Shown here one piece after another: positions 1-9,161 of a DNA stretch of 64,000 nt. This stretch comes from Thermoplasmata archaeon (GTDB lineage Archaea; Thermoplasmatota; Thermoplasmata; Thermoplasmatales; GCA-001856825), in the NCBI GenBank assembly GCA_021817415.1, contig JAKAUZ010000080.1, positions 1 to 64,000 on the forward strand, written 5' to 3'. The number at the start of each line of letters is the position of its first letter. Position 1 is the stretch's first letter. Below the pieces are notes generated by a model. It saw nothing but the letters and a program-made list of their open reading frames with translations. It ran no database searches and had not been told where the DNA came from. The translations under genes and the position numbers were made by a program.

Positions 1-1171
1 TGTTGTTGGGAATCTCCCTCAGTGATTCCTGGATTTCCTGCAGCATTTCCCTGACGTCTTTCAGGAAATCTGTAAGATCAACTGTTTTCTTCCCACCTGT
101 ACGGGGGACGCAAGTCACCCGTCTTCCGCCAACTTCTCTTGATCCAATTTCAAGCCTGAGGGGTACTCCCTTCTCTTCCCAGTCGTTGTACTTCCAGCCC
201 GGTGTGTACTGGTCCCTATCATCCAGCTTTACCCTGATCGAGATCCCCCTTAATTCGCTTTCAATTGACCTGGAATATTCTATCACTCCTGGACCCGGAA
301 TCGGGACTATCACCACCTGTATAGGAGCTATCCTTGGGGGGATGATCAATCCCTTCTTATCGCCATGAATCCCAACGATCGCGCCGACAAGCCGTTCTGA
401 AATGCCAAAAGTGGTCTGATGCACGTATTTTCTCTCTCCATTTTCGTCTGTATACCTTATGTCATAGGGAATTGAAAAATTGTTTTTATACTGATGAATA
501 GTTGCAATCTGCAGACTCCTGCCGGAAGGGAAGAATGTGTCGACTCCTATCGTATAGTCAGCACCTGGGAATTTGTCCCAGTCGGGCCTCTTCCCCATCA
601 GGTATGGAAGTGCCGCTTCGTCGGCTATTTTTTTCCATATCTCTATATCTTCCTGTATCTGCCTCTCCGAATCCTCAAAATCCACGTGACACGTATGTCC
701 TTCTATGAAGTGTATTTCCCTGACGCGAATGAATGTTCGGGTCTGTTTTGTTTCATACCTGAAAGTATTCACAATCTGGTAAATCCGCAATGGAAGATCA
801 GCGTGGTTCCTGATCCAGAGTGAGAAAATAGGGTACATTGCCGTCTCGCTTGTCGGTCTGAGAACCAATCTTTCTTCCAGAGGGCTGTCTCCACCGTGAG
901 TTATCCAGTACACCTCATTTGAGAATCCCTTTATGTGCTCTGCTTCCTTCTTGAATTCTCCTTCCGGAATCAGGGCCGGGAAACTGACCTCGTCATAATT
1001 CATTTCATCAAAGTGGATCCTTATCTTTTCATCTATATTCCTCATCAGCTTCCAGCCGTAAGGGGGCCATATGTTGAGTCCCTTCACTGGATACCTCTTG
1101 TCTGAAAGACCCGTTTTGTCAATAATTGAATTGTACCATTCGGAAAAATTATCCTCTTCTTCTTTTTCCAT
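1..1171 (-). CDS. proS: Prolyl-tRNA synthetase, 3' part cut by window edge
   Basis: Charges tRNA-Pro with proline in the cytoplasm. The minus-strand frame reads from an ATG at 1171 (MEKEEEDNFSEWYN) and stays open to base 1. The class II motif 2 stretch (RNHADLPLRIYQIVNTFRYE) follows the LRPTSETAMYP segment typical of ProS. Then come IHQYKNNFSIPYDIRYTDE and the start of the anticodon-binding domain (APIQVVIVPIP). About 390 residues are visible, so the C-terminal ~90 residues of the compact archaeal/eukaryotic-type ProS lie outside the window. Upstream, an AT-rich ATTAATAATTTAATA stretch sits at promoter distance. Family assignment is very secure; only the C-terminus is unseen. Confidence 0.95.
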   Translation of the reverse strand, partial: MEKEEEDNFSEWYNSIIDKTGLSDKRYPVKGLNIWPPYGWKLMRNIDEKIRIHFDEMNYDEVSFPALIPEGEFKKEAEHIKGFSNEVYWITHGGDSPLEERLVLRPTSETAMYPIFSLWIRNHADLPLRIYQIVNTFRYETKQTRTFIRVREIHFIEGHTCHVDFEDSERQIQEDIEIWKKIADEAALPYLMGKRPDWDKFPGADYTIGVDTFFPSGRSLQIATIHQYKNNFSIPYDIRYTDENGERKYVHQTTFGISERLVGAIVGIHGDKKGLIIPPRIAPIQVVIVPIPGPGVIEYSRSIESELRGISIRVKLDDRDQYTPGWKYNDWEEKGVPLRLEIGSREVGGRRVTCVPRTGGKKTVDLTDFLKDVREMLQEIQESLREIPNN

Positions 1172-1347
1172 CTGGAGTGTATTAAGGAGATGTATTAAAT
1201 TATTAATACGCGGCGCAATGCTACGACAGTGATCTGTGGATTTGATTTGTTCAGTATGCATCTGGCTCATTTTGCTATTAATCTTTGCACCCTATAGTGT
1301 CGATGATGATATCTGCGCTAAGCTAGGGATGATATGCTATTATTAGG

Positions 1348-1947
1348 TTAACCCCAAGTGTGATATGGCCCGAGGTAGACTGGGAAGGTTAGCTGTACAT
1401 CAAACCCCTTTTCAGACCAGTGGTAGGGTCCCCACAGCGGAGTCAGTGTTATGCCGAAGTTAAAGTGTGCAGTATAGTTGCCTGCGACATTAAAGGGGGC
1501 GCCAATGTATGGGAAACTTGTGGTCATCTTTACCGTCATAAAGTTATCCTGAGTTGAGACCGAAAACCAACCAGGTTCGGAATAGTTAAATTCCGTGCTG
1601 GTCGAATCGTTCTCTAAATATCCTGTCACGTAAGTGACGGTAATACCCATGTAGTGACCGTTGCCAGATCCCTTCTCAGAGTCCAGGAATATGAAGAAAT
1701 ACCAGTAGATCGTAGCCCCTCCATAGATATCATTGAATCCTGGTCCATCGAGACCTGCATTAGGACTGACTATGAGATAAGATACGTTTATCCCGCCAAC
1801 TGTAGCGTTCAGGTAGGACCGAAAAGGCGAATAATTAGCGGGTTTTGATACTCCAATGCTACCGGGCTCAGTAGCTGCACTGTCCCACGTTATCAGCAGG
1901 AAAACAATGACAAGGACGACTGCGATGATGATCTTTGCTTTCTTCAT
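1348..1947 (-). CDS. Membrane-anchored extracytoplasmic hypothetical protein
   Basis: 199 residues, family not recognised. Residues 3-20 (KAKIIIAVVLVIVFLLIT) form a clear signal anchor after a KK pair. The remainder is rich in G, Y, F, T and N and carries several N-x-S/T sequons (NATV, NVSY, NDST, NYSE, NYTA), so it is probably glycosylated and outside the cell. The alternating aromatic and polar pattern suggests a beta-sandwich. It lacks further membrane spans and any catalytic motif I know. The start at 1947 is the ATG directly before the hydrophobic segment, and a TATA-like ATTTATAC (plus-strand reading, about 1977) lies roughly 30 bp upstream. It is separated from proS by 176 bp in which I see nothing else. 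Confidence 0.7.
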   Translation of the reverse strand: MKKAKIIIAVVLVIVFLLITWDSAATEPGSIGVSKPANYSPFRSYLNATVGGINVSYLIVSPNAGLDGPGFNDIYGGATIYWYFFIFLDSEKGSGNGHYMGITVTYVTGYLENDSTSTEFNYSEPGWFSVSTQDNFMTVKMTTSFPYIGAPFNVAGNYTAHFNFGITLTPLWGPYHWSEKGFDVQLTFPVYLGPYHTWG

Positions 1948-2145
1948 CCGGAATCGTCTATATTATCGCGCTTCTTCATTTATACTTTTAGACATTGTTG
2001 CTCATGGGGATATAAATCCTGCCCGAACCAGTGTGTTTATTGTTTACGGTAGCTGACCTGCAATAGATTTTGGGGGATTTGAGCTATTGTGCAAAAGGAG
2101 ATTCCCCAGCAAATTGGAACGCGAATCCTAACTGGTGGATGGTTG

Positions 2146-2910
2146 ATGGAACGTATCTACTTCTATTCAATTTTCGGAGACGGGTTGGAGATTTCGAAGC
2201 GTGAACTCGATGAGTTTCCCAAGAAATATATTCCTTTTAGTTCAGGTTCGTCACTGGAGTTGCCTTTCGAAACTTACAGAAATGGTATCCTTGCATGGTA
2301 CCATCTTGCCAATGGGAATCGCGATGAGATGCTGAAATGCATTTCTTCAATCAGCAGGATGGAAGCCACGCAGTTCATTCCTCTACACGTAATGCATGAG
2401 CTGCTATTCTATACAGATACAGATGAATCCAATGGATTTCTTGATGCACTCGGAAGGGCAGAGATCTTATACAGAGACAAGCCCAATCTTTCGGAAACCA
2501 TTATACCAAGAGCCTTTATCAACGGAATGGCTGCTGAAGTCTTTGCAAGGCTTGGCCAGATGGACAAGGCGAAGGAACGCCTCTCAGCTCTCAAAAAGAT
2601 GGCCACCTCACTCAACGAAAAGTGGCTCTTTGCATGTGTCTACAGGGCAGAGGCATCCATAGCAATGGCTGAAAAGAAATATGATGAATCTGAAAGAATG
2701 CTTATGAAATCAATTAACATATGGAAGGATTTGGGCACAAGATTCTTCGCCGGCAGAGACCTTCTGCTGTTGGCCTCATCACATCATGATTCTGGAAACC
2801 TCTCGGAGGCAGATAACTCGCTAAACATGGCGATGGAGATGTTCACGCAGACAGGTGCCACGATGTATGCGCAGAAGGTGCTGTCGAGGAAGGAGCTACT
2901 GAAGGCTTAA
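2146..2910 (+). CDS. TPR-like protein paralogous to the C-terminus of the adjacent kinase
   Basis: About 254 helical residues. The last ~180 align without gaps to the C-terminal end of the 1230-residue kinase encoded convergently next door. Both end in KELLKA, and NEKWLFACVYRAEAS matches DKEWISAYMNAAESF at the same spacing. The pattern is TPR/MalT-like helical repeats. No kinase or ATPase domain is present. It is therefore either a stand-alone TPR adaptor or the surviving 3' end of a second kinase gene. Start is uncertain: an in-frame GTG at 2089 would add 19 residues. I prefer the ATG at 2146 (MERIYFYSIF), where similarity to the helical pattern begins. A TATA-like GATATAAAT lies at about 2011-2019, far upstream. 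Confidence 0.7.
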   Translation: MERIYFYSIFGDGLEISKRELDEFPKKYIPFSSGSSLELPFETYRNGILAWYHLANGNRDEMLKCISSISRMEATQFIPLHVMHELLFYTDTDESNGFLDALGRAEILYRDKPNLSETIIPRAFINGMAAEVFARLGQMDKAKERLSALKKMATSLNEKWLFACVYRAEASIAMAEKKYDESERMLMKSINIWKDLGTRFFAGRDLLLLASSHHDSGNLSEADNSLNMAMEMFTQTGATMYAQKVLSRKELLKA

Positions 2911-2926
2911 ACGGGGTTTTCCGTTT
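2909..2926. terminator. Hairpin between convergent genes
   Basis: AAACGG-GGTTTT-CCGTTT is a perfect 6-bp stem that begins at the last bases of the plus-strand TPR gene's stop codon region. It is followed by a short T run (2931-2935). It sits in the 39-bp gap between two convergent genes and could end transcription from the left. Archaeal termination depends mainly on T runs, so the role is inferred. Confidence 0.45.
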
Positions 2927-2949
2927 ATCATTTTTGCCTTTGAAAACAC

Positions 2950-5900
2950 TCAAGCCTTCAAGAGTTCCTTCAGCCTCAGACATTTCTCGACATATGGAGA
3001 ACAGTTTAGCCTGTCGAATGTGTCATACGCGCTAGTTAGTGCCTCGTTACTTCTCTCCCAATCATTGTTCTTATGGTAAAACCTCGCGAGTTCGTATGAA
3101 AGTTGAGCTCCAAATAATTCGTACCCGGCCGAGATGAAATAATCGCGTGCGCCTTTCATTAGTTCAATTGCACTCTTTATTTCTCCGAATGTTTCCTCAT
3201 AAAAAGATTCTGCAGCGTTCATATAAGCAGAAATCCACTCCTTATCAAACCTCTTTGAAAAGTCACGCAAGGTATCCAGATATTTCTCGGATTTTTCCTT
3301 GTCACCCGATAGGCTGCCTGCCACTGATCCGTAATATGACATTTCCACATATCCTCTGAAAACTTCGCTGTTTAGAATCTTCTCTTTAATTTTGTTTAGT
3401 GTGTTAGCCACATAGATGAGCGTCTCTTCCAGTCTGTTCATCTCTATTAGGGTCATCGCCTTGTACGGTGACGAAAAAGTTATGAACTGGGTGGAGGAGG
3501 CTTCGTCAACCTTGTCAAATCCACGCATTGCACTGTCCCACTTTCCTCTGTATGCATCAATAATTGAATTTATTAGTAGCAGAACGAGGCTAACGTGGAT
3601 TTCCGAGGTACCCTTGAACTGCTCGTCGTCCAGAACAGCCTTTAGTTCATCCCATTTCCCTTCAGGTAGAAGTACTAGCAAAGCCCTTTCAGCAGTTATT
3701 ACCTGCTTATTGCTCCTCGCGCATAGGTCAAGATTGAACTTCAGACCCTTGTTGAATGACTTCTCCACCAACCCAAGGTCGTGTTCCAGGAAAAAGTACT
3801 CGTTAGCTTCAATTTCGTAGAAAGAGACAGCGGCAGTTGTAAGAAACACATCTTCGGGATTTTCGGAGGTAATTCTTACAAAGTAATCTTCAGCTTCCCT
3901 GTAAGCTGCAAAAATCCTTTCAATATCCTCTTTGTTGCTAATTTCCAGGAGTGTTGATGACTTCAATCGAAGCGCCTCCGAGAAGAGATCTTCTATTCCG
4001 CTCTTTGCTACATAATTCAGAGTTTCATCACCTATCTCCCTGGCTTCCTTAAATTCAGACCTATACCAGAATGCGACTGTTATACCATATCCCAGGCGAG
4101 GCACTATACTCCTCAACTCTGGAGCTTCCATATTTTTTCTTAGGAAGTTGACGGCGTAGTTGAGCCAGTACTTCTGCCTCTCATCCTTTCTGGTGACTAT
4201 CAGTATGAGACATCTTGCAACCATTTCAGTATCTTTGATGCCTTCAAATAACCTGATTGCCTGCTCAATACTTTCGTAGTCGCTTGCCCCTGCGAAGGCG
4301 CTGTTGAAGGCCGCACTATAGAGGAGAATAGCTTTCTGTTTCCTCCCTTCCTCAGATTTGGCATAACCAGGCAGCATATCTATGATTTCAAGCGTTGACC
4401 GGTACTGTTTCGTAGCTCTTTCAAATTGGTATGAGGAGGCCCACAAGTCGGCAAGTCTCTTTCCAAACTTCAGCGCATTTTCATAGTCTCCAGCCTCCAG
4501 GAAGTGATAGGCAAGCTCCGGAAGCGCATCCTGGTCATCGTCGCCATAAAGGGAAAGCATTACTTGCGCAATTTTCCCGTGCAGTTTTTTCTTCCTGAGC
4601 ATTGAGACAGAATCGAAGAAGTAACTGTATACCTGAGGGTTTCCGAAATAGAGTTTGAACTGCCCGGGTCTGGTTTTCCGCTCCATAAGTATCCTGGTCT
4701 TCTCCAGCTTTTCTATTTCGTTATAGAGGGTAGTGCTATCAATGGAATCCATCAATTTTTCCAGGACTTCTATATCAAATTCCTGGCCTATGACAGAAGA
4801 AACAGAAAGTATTTCTTTGCTCTTTTCACCTATGCTGGACAGCCTCTCTCTTATGATGCCCTTGACTGAGGAAGGTATTCCAATTTCATCTATCGGCTTC
4901 CGGTCCCAGCTCCCAGAGTCCTTCCTGAATATCATCTTCTTTTCTATCAGCAACTTCAGGACCTCCTCAACATACAGGGGATTCCCCTTGGTCCTGGAGT
5001 ATATGAAATTTGTAAACTCGTCAGTAATATTCCTCTTATCTTCGTTTAGCTGACTAGCTATCAGCTCTGCGGTCTGATCTTTGTCAAGGTTGTGCAGCCG
5101 TATGGAAGTGATCCTTCTGTTGCCAACAATTTTTTCCAGAATCGGATTTTCCAAATCATCAGTGGGAATGGAGGTCATGAGAAGGAACATGTTGATGTTC
5201 TTTACATTTTCAAGGAGATAACTGATAGTGCCCAATGACGCATAATCAGCATAATTCAAGTCGTCCAGTTCAAGGAGAACTGGCATTTCTTTTCCCATGT
5301 TTTTCATTATTTCATATATTCCTTCCTGAAATCTTAGAGCAGCTTCATTAGGGTCCTGACCGGACAGGTCGCTTATTCTTCCAAGTTTCCCTGCAATTTC
5401 TGGTAGGACTTTTGCGGCAACATCTCCATAGTTCCCACACACTTTGTATATCAACTGCTGTGGTGCTTCGAAGAGGAATTCCCTGAAAACGTCCGACAGG
5501 ATATAATTTGGAGTGGAACTCCTGTTCTCCTTCCCCTTGATCATTATGACCTTCAATCCTCTCAACAGTCCATAGTCGATTATTTCCTCACACAATCTTG
5601 TTTTTCCCTGTCCAGGATCACCTATGACCATTACTGCCTTCCCCTCACCCATAAGGACAGAATCGATGGCTCCCTTGAGTAAAGATACTTCTGGCTCTAC
5701 TCCTATGAGTGAGGAACTCCTTATTTGGGAACTTGAAATGGAGCCTTTCTTAAGCGAAATGTTATCCGATGACCTTTCAGATTTCATCACTCTTTCTGGA
5801 ACACTCATTAGATCCTCTATTCCTTTTATTGCTTCTACCAGTTTGCCCGCGTCCTGAAACCTTTCTAAAGGATTCTTCCTAAGAAGCTTCATTACAACAG

Positions 5901-6642
5901 AATCAAGTTGCTTTGGAATGCCTTCATTTATTGAAGATGGAGGGGGAGGGTAGTCATGAATGTGATTGTAGATTAGTTGAATGCTGTCTGTAGCGGAAAA
6001 TGGAGGAGTCCCAGTACACATAAAATATATGACACATCCAAGGGAATATAAGTCAGACCTCGCATCGACATTCTTACCAAGAGCGCTTTCGGGCGAAATG
6101 TAAGCTGGAGTACCGACGATGGTTCCTGCATGGGTAAGGCTAGGTGAGTCAAATGCCTTTGCTAGACCAAAGTCCATTATCTTCGGTATGCCATCCTTTG
6201 TCATCATTATATTTTCTGGCTTTATGTCTCGATGAATAACACCCCTTTCATGAGCGTATTCAAGTGCCTCTGCAACCGATATCGTTATTCTGATAACCTC
6301 ATTGACTGAAAGTCCTTTCTTACTTCTGGCTACGTATTCCAGTAGATTGTCTCCATCCACAAACTCCATCACCATGTAAAATCTGTCACCGTCTTTCTGC
6401 ATGTCATAGATTGCAACCATGTTCTGGTGAGACATCTTTGCAGTAGTTTCCGCTTCCCTCCGGATTCTAGAATAGGAATCACCTTCAGTTACATCCCCTT
6501 TAATAAGCTTGATTGCTACAACCCTGTTAAGATTGTTATCTAGACACTTAAACACGATACCTTTGCCTCCTTCTCCTAACTTTTTTAGAATTTTATACCT
6601 TCCATTCTGGAAGCTTTCAGGAGCATTTGAAATGTCTTTCAC
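2950..6642 (-). CDS. Ser/Thr protein kinase - AAA-type ATPase - TPR signalling protein
   Basis: 1230 residues. Residues 15-275 are a complete Hanks-type kinase: glycine loop GEGGKG (23-28), VAIK lysine K45, HRDIKPEN (137-144), DFG (157-159), TPAYISPE (178-185) and DLYSLG (197-202). Residues 310-700 hold an AAA/STAND-like ATPase with Walker A GDPGQGKT (341-348) and a hydrophobic stretch ending ELDD as Walker B. A winged-helix-like region follows (IPSSVKGIIRERLSSI), and residues ~700-1230 are helical TPR-like repeats. This order resembles bacterial PknK/MalT-type regulators; it lacks a C-terminal LuxR HTH. No membrane span is seen, so it is probably cytoplasmic. Start is a GTG at 6642 with a TATA-like TTATAAAT about 30 bp upstream. 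The tail is homologous to the convergent TPR gene. All kinase catalytic residues are intact, so it is probably active. Confidence 0.92.
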   Translation of the reverse strand: MKDISNAPESFQNGRYKILKKLGEGGKGIVFKCLDNNLNRVVAIKLIKGDVTEGDSYSRIRREAETTAKMSHQNMVAIYDMQKDGDRFYMVMEFVDGDNLLEYVARSKKGLSVNEVIRITISVAEALEYAHERGVIHRDIKPENIMMTKDGIPKIMDFGLAKAFDSPSLTHAGTIVGTPAYISPESALGKNVDARSDLYSLGCVIYFMCTGTPPFSATDSIQLIYNHIHDYPPPPSSINEGIPKQLDSVVMKLLRKNPLERFQDAGKLVEAIKGIEDLMSVPERVMKSERSSDNISLKKGSISSSQIRSSSLIGVEPEVSLLKGAIDSVLMGEGKAVMVIGDPGQGKTRLCEEIIDYGLLRGLKVIMIKGKENRSSTPNYILSDVFREFLFEAPQQLIYKVCGNYGDVAAKVLPEIAGKLGRISDLSGQDPNEAALRFQEGIYEIMKNMGKEMPVLLELDDLNYADYASLGTISYLLENVKNINMFLLMTSIPTDDLENPILEKIVGNRRITSIRLHNLDKDQTAELIASQLNEDKRNITDEFTNFIYSRTKGNPLYVEEVLKLLIEKKMIFRKDSGSWDRKPIDEIGIPSSVKGIIRERLSSIGEKSKEILSVSSVIGQEFDIEVLEKLMDSIDSTTLYNEIEKLEKTRILMERKTRPGQFKLYFGNPQVYSYFFDSVSMLRKKKLHGKIAQVMLSLYGDDDQDALPELAYHFLEAGDYENALKFGKRLADLWASSYQFERATKQYRSTLEIIDMLPGYAKSEEGRKQKAILLYSAAFNSAFAGASDYESIEQAIRLFEGIKDTEMVARCLILIVTRKDERQKYWLNYAVNFLRKNMEAPELRSIVPRLGYGITVAFWYRSEFKEAREIGDETLNYVAKSGIEDLFSEALRLKSSTLLEISNKEDIERIFAAYREAEDYFVRITSENPEDVFLTTAAVSFYEIEANEYFFLEHDLGLVEKSFNKGLKFNLDLCARSNKQVITAERALLVLLPEGKWDELKAVLDDEQFKGTSEIHVSLVLLLINSIIDAYRGKWDSAMRGFDKVDEASSTQFITFSSPYKAMTLIEMNRLEETLIYVANTLNKIKEKILNSEVFRGYVEMSYYGSVAGSLSGDKEKSEKYLDTLRDFSKRFDKEWISAYMNAAESFYEETFGEIKSAIELMKGARDYFISAGYELFGAQLSYELARFYHKNNDWERSNEALTSAYDTFDRLNCSPYVEKCLRLKELLKA

Positions 6643-7072
6643 CCCGATTAATTATTTCAATTATTCTTCATTTATAAGCATTTTGTTTTACTCTTCCTTA
6701 GGGCGTGAATGAAGATCCTAGAATGGGAAATTGGAGTAAATCTGAACTAATTTTCTCTAATGTAGCTCAATATGGATTTGAAGAATTAGGTACTAATTTT
6801 CGTGGAACTGAATTTGACGTAATTCTGGCAATGCCGTACTGGGGCTTTTATATTTAAAACATTTAAGACTATTCAATGTACAATTAATTCTTAATCTCTT
6901 GTCTTTTACGTAAAGGTAGTTGTTGCAATTTATGGTAGGCAACGATATATGTCCCTTGTTATGTATACTAGATTTACTTTGCACTCCGAATCTATCCCTA
7001 AAATGATCCTAAAATGATAGCAGTATCTGTGTCAATTTTTTGCGTTAAGAGGTTTCAGAGTTCAAAGGAATC
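6643..7072. other. Gene-poor stretch with a short unexplained ORF
   Basis: Mostly AT-rich. The kinase promoter (TATA-like box near 6669-6676) is at its left edge. A plus-strand reading frame from a GTG at 6705 to a TAA at 6857 encodes 50 residues (VNEDPRMGNWSKSELIFSNV at its start, MPYWGFYI at its end). The composition looks protein-like, but I recognise no family and see no ribosome-binding site. It may be a gene remnant, in keeping with the P450 pseudogene beside it. The other small open frames here look like noise. Confidence 0.3.
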
Positions 7073-7549
7073 TCATATTGCAATCATTAGCATTTCCATT
7101 CCATGCATGTTAGAATTCTTCCTCCATACAGGTTCTTCTTGGAGCCTGGGCTGTTTAAACTTGTCGCATAGACAGTTAAATGCAACCTCAATTTCTAATT
7201 TGGCAGCCTGACCCCCTAGACAGTAGTATATTCCTGCACTGAACGAAAGATGTTTATGCTCCTTTCTTGCTATATTGAGTTCATTTGGGCTCTCGAACAC
7301 CCTAGGGTCCCTGTTCGCTGACCCTGTAACTGCTGTCGCAACTGATCCTTTTGGCAGCAGCTTACCTGAGAATTTAGCATCCTTTTAAAGAGCCCTAGAC
7401 ACCCTCTGCACCGGTGGATCATACCTCAGGAAATCCTCAACTGCTGATTTCAAGAGGGACTTGTCTTCTCTTAACATTTCAAATTGTTCCCTATTCCTGA
7501 TGAACGCGAAGAAGCCATTTCCGATGTGAGATAAGGTAAAACTATCCAT
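7073..7549 (-). pseudogene. Cytochrome P450, 5'-truncated and with an internal stop
   Basis: One reading frame from an ATG at 7549 down to the stop at 7073 matches the C-terminal ~160 residues of a P450. It contains HIGNGFFAFIRNREQFEMLR (I to J helix), AVEDFLRYDPPVQRVSRAL (K helix), ANRDPRVFESPNELN, the haem loop HLSFSAGIYYCLGG with its cysteine, and a normal ending (LQEEPVWRKNSNMHGMEML). A TAA at 7385-7387 interrupts it after VQRVSRAL. The first ~230 residues, including most of the oxygen-binding region, are missing. The K-helix ExxR has Asp for Glu, and the haem loop has Ser and Tyr where Gly and His are usual. All of this says it is non-functional. P450s such as CYP119 and CYP231 are known from thermoacidophilic archaea. 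Confidence 0.85.
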
Positions 7550-7640
7550 ACAAACACAATGCATAAGTGATTCGATATGGAATCCTGACTAAGAACGTCT
7601 TTTCGACACCCCTGCACGCTTCGCTTAGATAATTCCGAAA

Positions 7641-7652
7641 AAATATATTTAT
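7641..7652 (+). promoter_or_regulatory. TATA-like box for pheS
   Basis: AAATATATTTAT follows the purine-rich CCGAAAAA, a plausible BRE/TATA pair. It is about 65 bp before the pheS GTG, so a leader of roughly 35-40 nt is implied, unlike the leaderless pattern seen at many other genes here. Confidence 0.5.
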
Positions 7653-7712
7653 CTACGATGTAAAATTTCTTCCCTATAGCAAGTTATTTGTGGGATTTGA
7701 CGTTTTGGTTCT

Positions 7713-9161
7713 GTGGAATTGACTAATGGAGAAAAAAGGGTAATAAAGTACCTGAGGGGAAAGGATTACGTGGACACTGAAGACCTTTTCAAGGTAATGG
7801 ACAGGAATGAAGTAGCTAGCTCAATTTCATGGCTCAAGGAGAAAAAATTGGTAAATGTAAACGAGAAACCGATCAAATTTTACACCATTGGCAATGAGGG
7901 GAAAGCAGTCCTGAAAAGGGGTTTGCCAGAGGAAAACCTGCTGAAATATTATGACCAGAACGTCAGAAGCCTTCAGGAACTTGAGAGAATACTTGCCGAC
8001 GACCTCAGGTATGGCCTTGCACAGGTATTCAAGTTCGGCGGGCGGATTGAGGATGGTAAGTTGAGAATAGGGGATGTGGAAGGCCTGAGAAGGAGCATCT
8101 CTTCAATCAATGAAATCCTCCTGAGGGCACAGAACGGAATTATTGACGAGGCAGAAGCATCAGGACTCAAGCAGAGAAAAGGCTTCCTTAATGAGAAAAC
8201 AAAAATGGAAAGGACAGTCAGACTGACCGACCTGGCCAAATCCATTACAGATGCAGAACTGGAAGAAAGCGGGGAGATCAATCAGATAGATCCTTCCATA
8301 ATTGAAAATTTTGATGGAAACATGCGTCTGAGACCGTATGATGTCAGCATGTATGCTCCCCGCTACCTCCCGGGGAAAATACATCCCCTCTCGGAGTTTA
8401 TTTCGAATGTTAGGGAGGTCATGCTTGAGATGGGCTTTCACGAGCTCAAGGGGAACATTGTGGAGAGCGCATTCTGGGATATGGATATGTTGTTCATCCC
8501 ACAAGATCACCCTGCTAGAGACATGCAGGACACTTTCTACGTTGAAGGGAGGGCAAATCTCAGGAGTGATATGACTAGAAAGGTCAAAAAGGTTCATGAA
8601 AGGGGGATTCGAGGATCAATAGGGTGGCAGTATGAATGGTCTGAGGAGGAGGCCTCTAAATTGCTTCTGAGGACCCACACCACCCCTAACACGATCAGGT
8701 ACCTTGTCGAGAATCCGGGGGAGAAATGCAAGATCTTCTCTGTTGAGAAGATATTCAGAAGGGAGAACGTTGATTCCAAGCATCTGGCAGAATTCACGCA
8801 AGTAGAAGGGGTGATAGCAGGGAATCGGGTGACCTTTGGGGTTCTGATGAGCACGCTCAAGGAATTCTACCATAGAATTGGGGTTGACGATATATGGTTT
8901 AAGCCAAGCTATTTTCCCTATACTGAGCCGTCACTGGAAGTGCATGGGAAGTGGATGGACAAGGACATGGAGCTTGGAGGTGCAGGTATGTACCGTCCAG
9001 AGGTGCTGAAACCGTGGGGAATTAAGTATAATGTTGCAGCGTGGGGGCTTGGACTTGAGAGATTGCTGATGATGGTCTTGAATTTCGACGACATCAGGGA
9101 CATTTACAAGAACGATCTATCATTCCTGAAGGAAAGGAAATTACTAAAGGATGTTCTCTAG
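7713..9161 (+). CDS. pheS: Phenylalanyl-tRNA synthetase alpha subunit
   Basis: 482 residues, the normal size of archaeal PheS, which charges tRNA-Phe as an alpha2-beta2 enzyme. The first ~80 residues form a winged-helix-like region (EKRVIKYLRGKDYVDTEDLF). The catalytic class II domain begins around 205 (RPYDVSMYAPRYLPGKIHPL). It contains FWDMDMLFIPQDHPARDMQD, a motif 2 arm FSVEKIFRREN with VDSKHLAEFTQVEG, and motif 3 GLGLERLLMM. The start is a GTG (GTGGAATTGACT). The beta subunit gene is not adjacent: the next gene is convergent and overlaps the pheS 3' end by 18 bp. Confidence 0.96.
   Translation: MELTNGEKRVIKYLRGKDYVDTEDLFKVMDRNEVASSISWLKEKKLVNVNEKPIKFYTIGNEGKAVLKRGLPEENLLKYYDQNVRSLQELERILADDLRYGLAQVFKFGGRIEDGKLRIGDVEGLRRSISSINEILLRAQNGIIDEAEASGLKQRKGFLNEKTKMERTVRLTDLAKSITDAELEESGEINQIDPSIIENFDGNMRLRPYDVSMYAPRYLPGKIHPLSEFISNVREVMLEMGFHELKGNIVESAFWDMDMLFIPQDHPARDMQDTFYVEGRANLRSDMTRKVKKVHERGIRGSIGWQYEWSEEEASKLLLRTHTTPNTIRYLVENPGEKCKIFSVEKIFRRENVDSKHLAEFTQVEGVIAGNRVTFGVLMSTLKEFYHRIGVDDIWFKPSYFPYTEPSLEVHGKWMDKDMELGGAGMYRPEVLKPWGIKYNVAAWGLGLERLLMMVLNFDDIRDIYKNDLSFLKERKLLKDVL

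Noticed and set aside
3-368. Plus-strand open frames opposite proS
   Set aside because: They are antisense shadows of the proS coding frame, which has clear family motifs.
6793-6984. 63-residue minus-strand open frame
   Set aside because: Unstructured composition, no promoter or ribosome-binding site; likely chance in AT-rich sequence.
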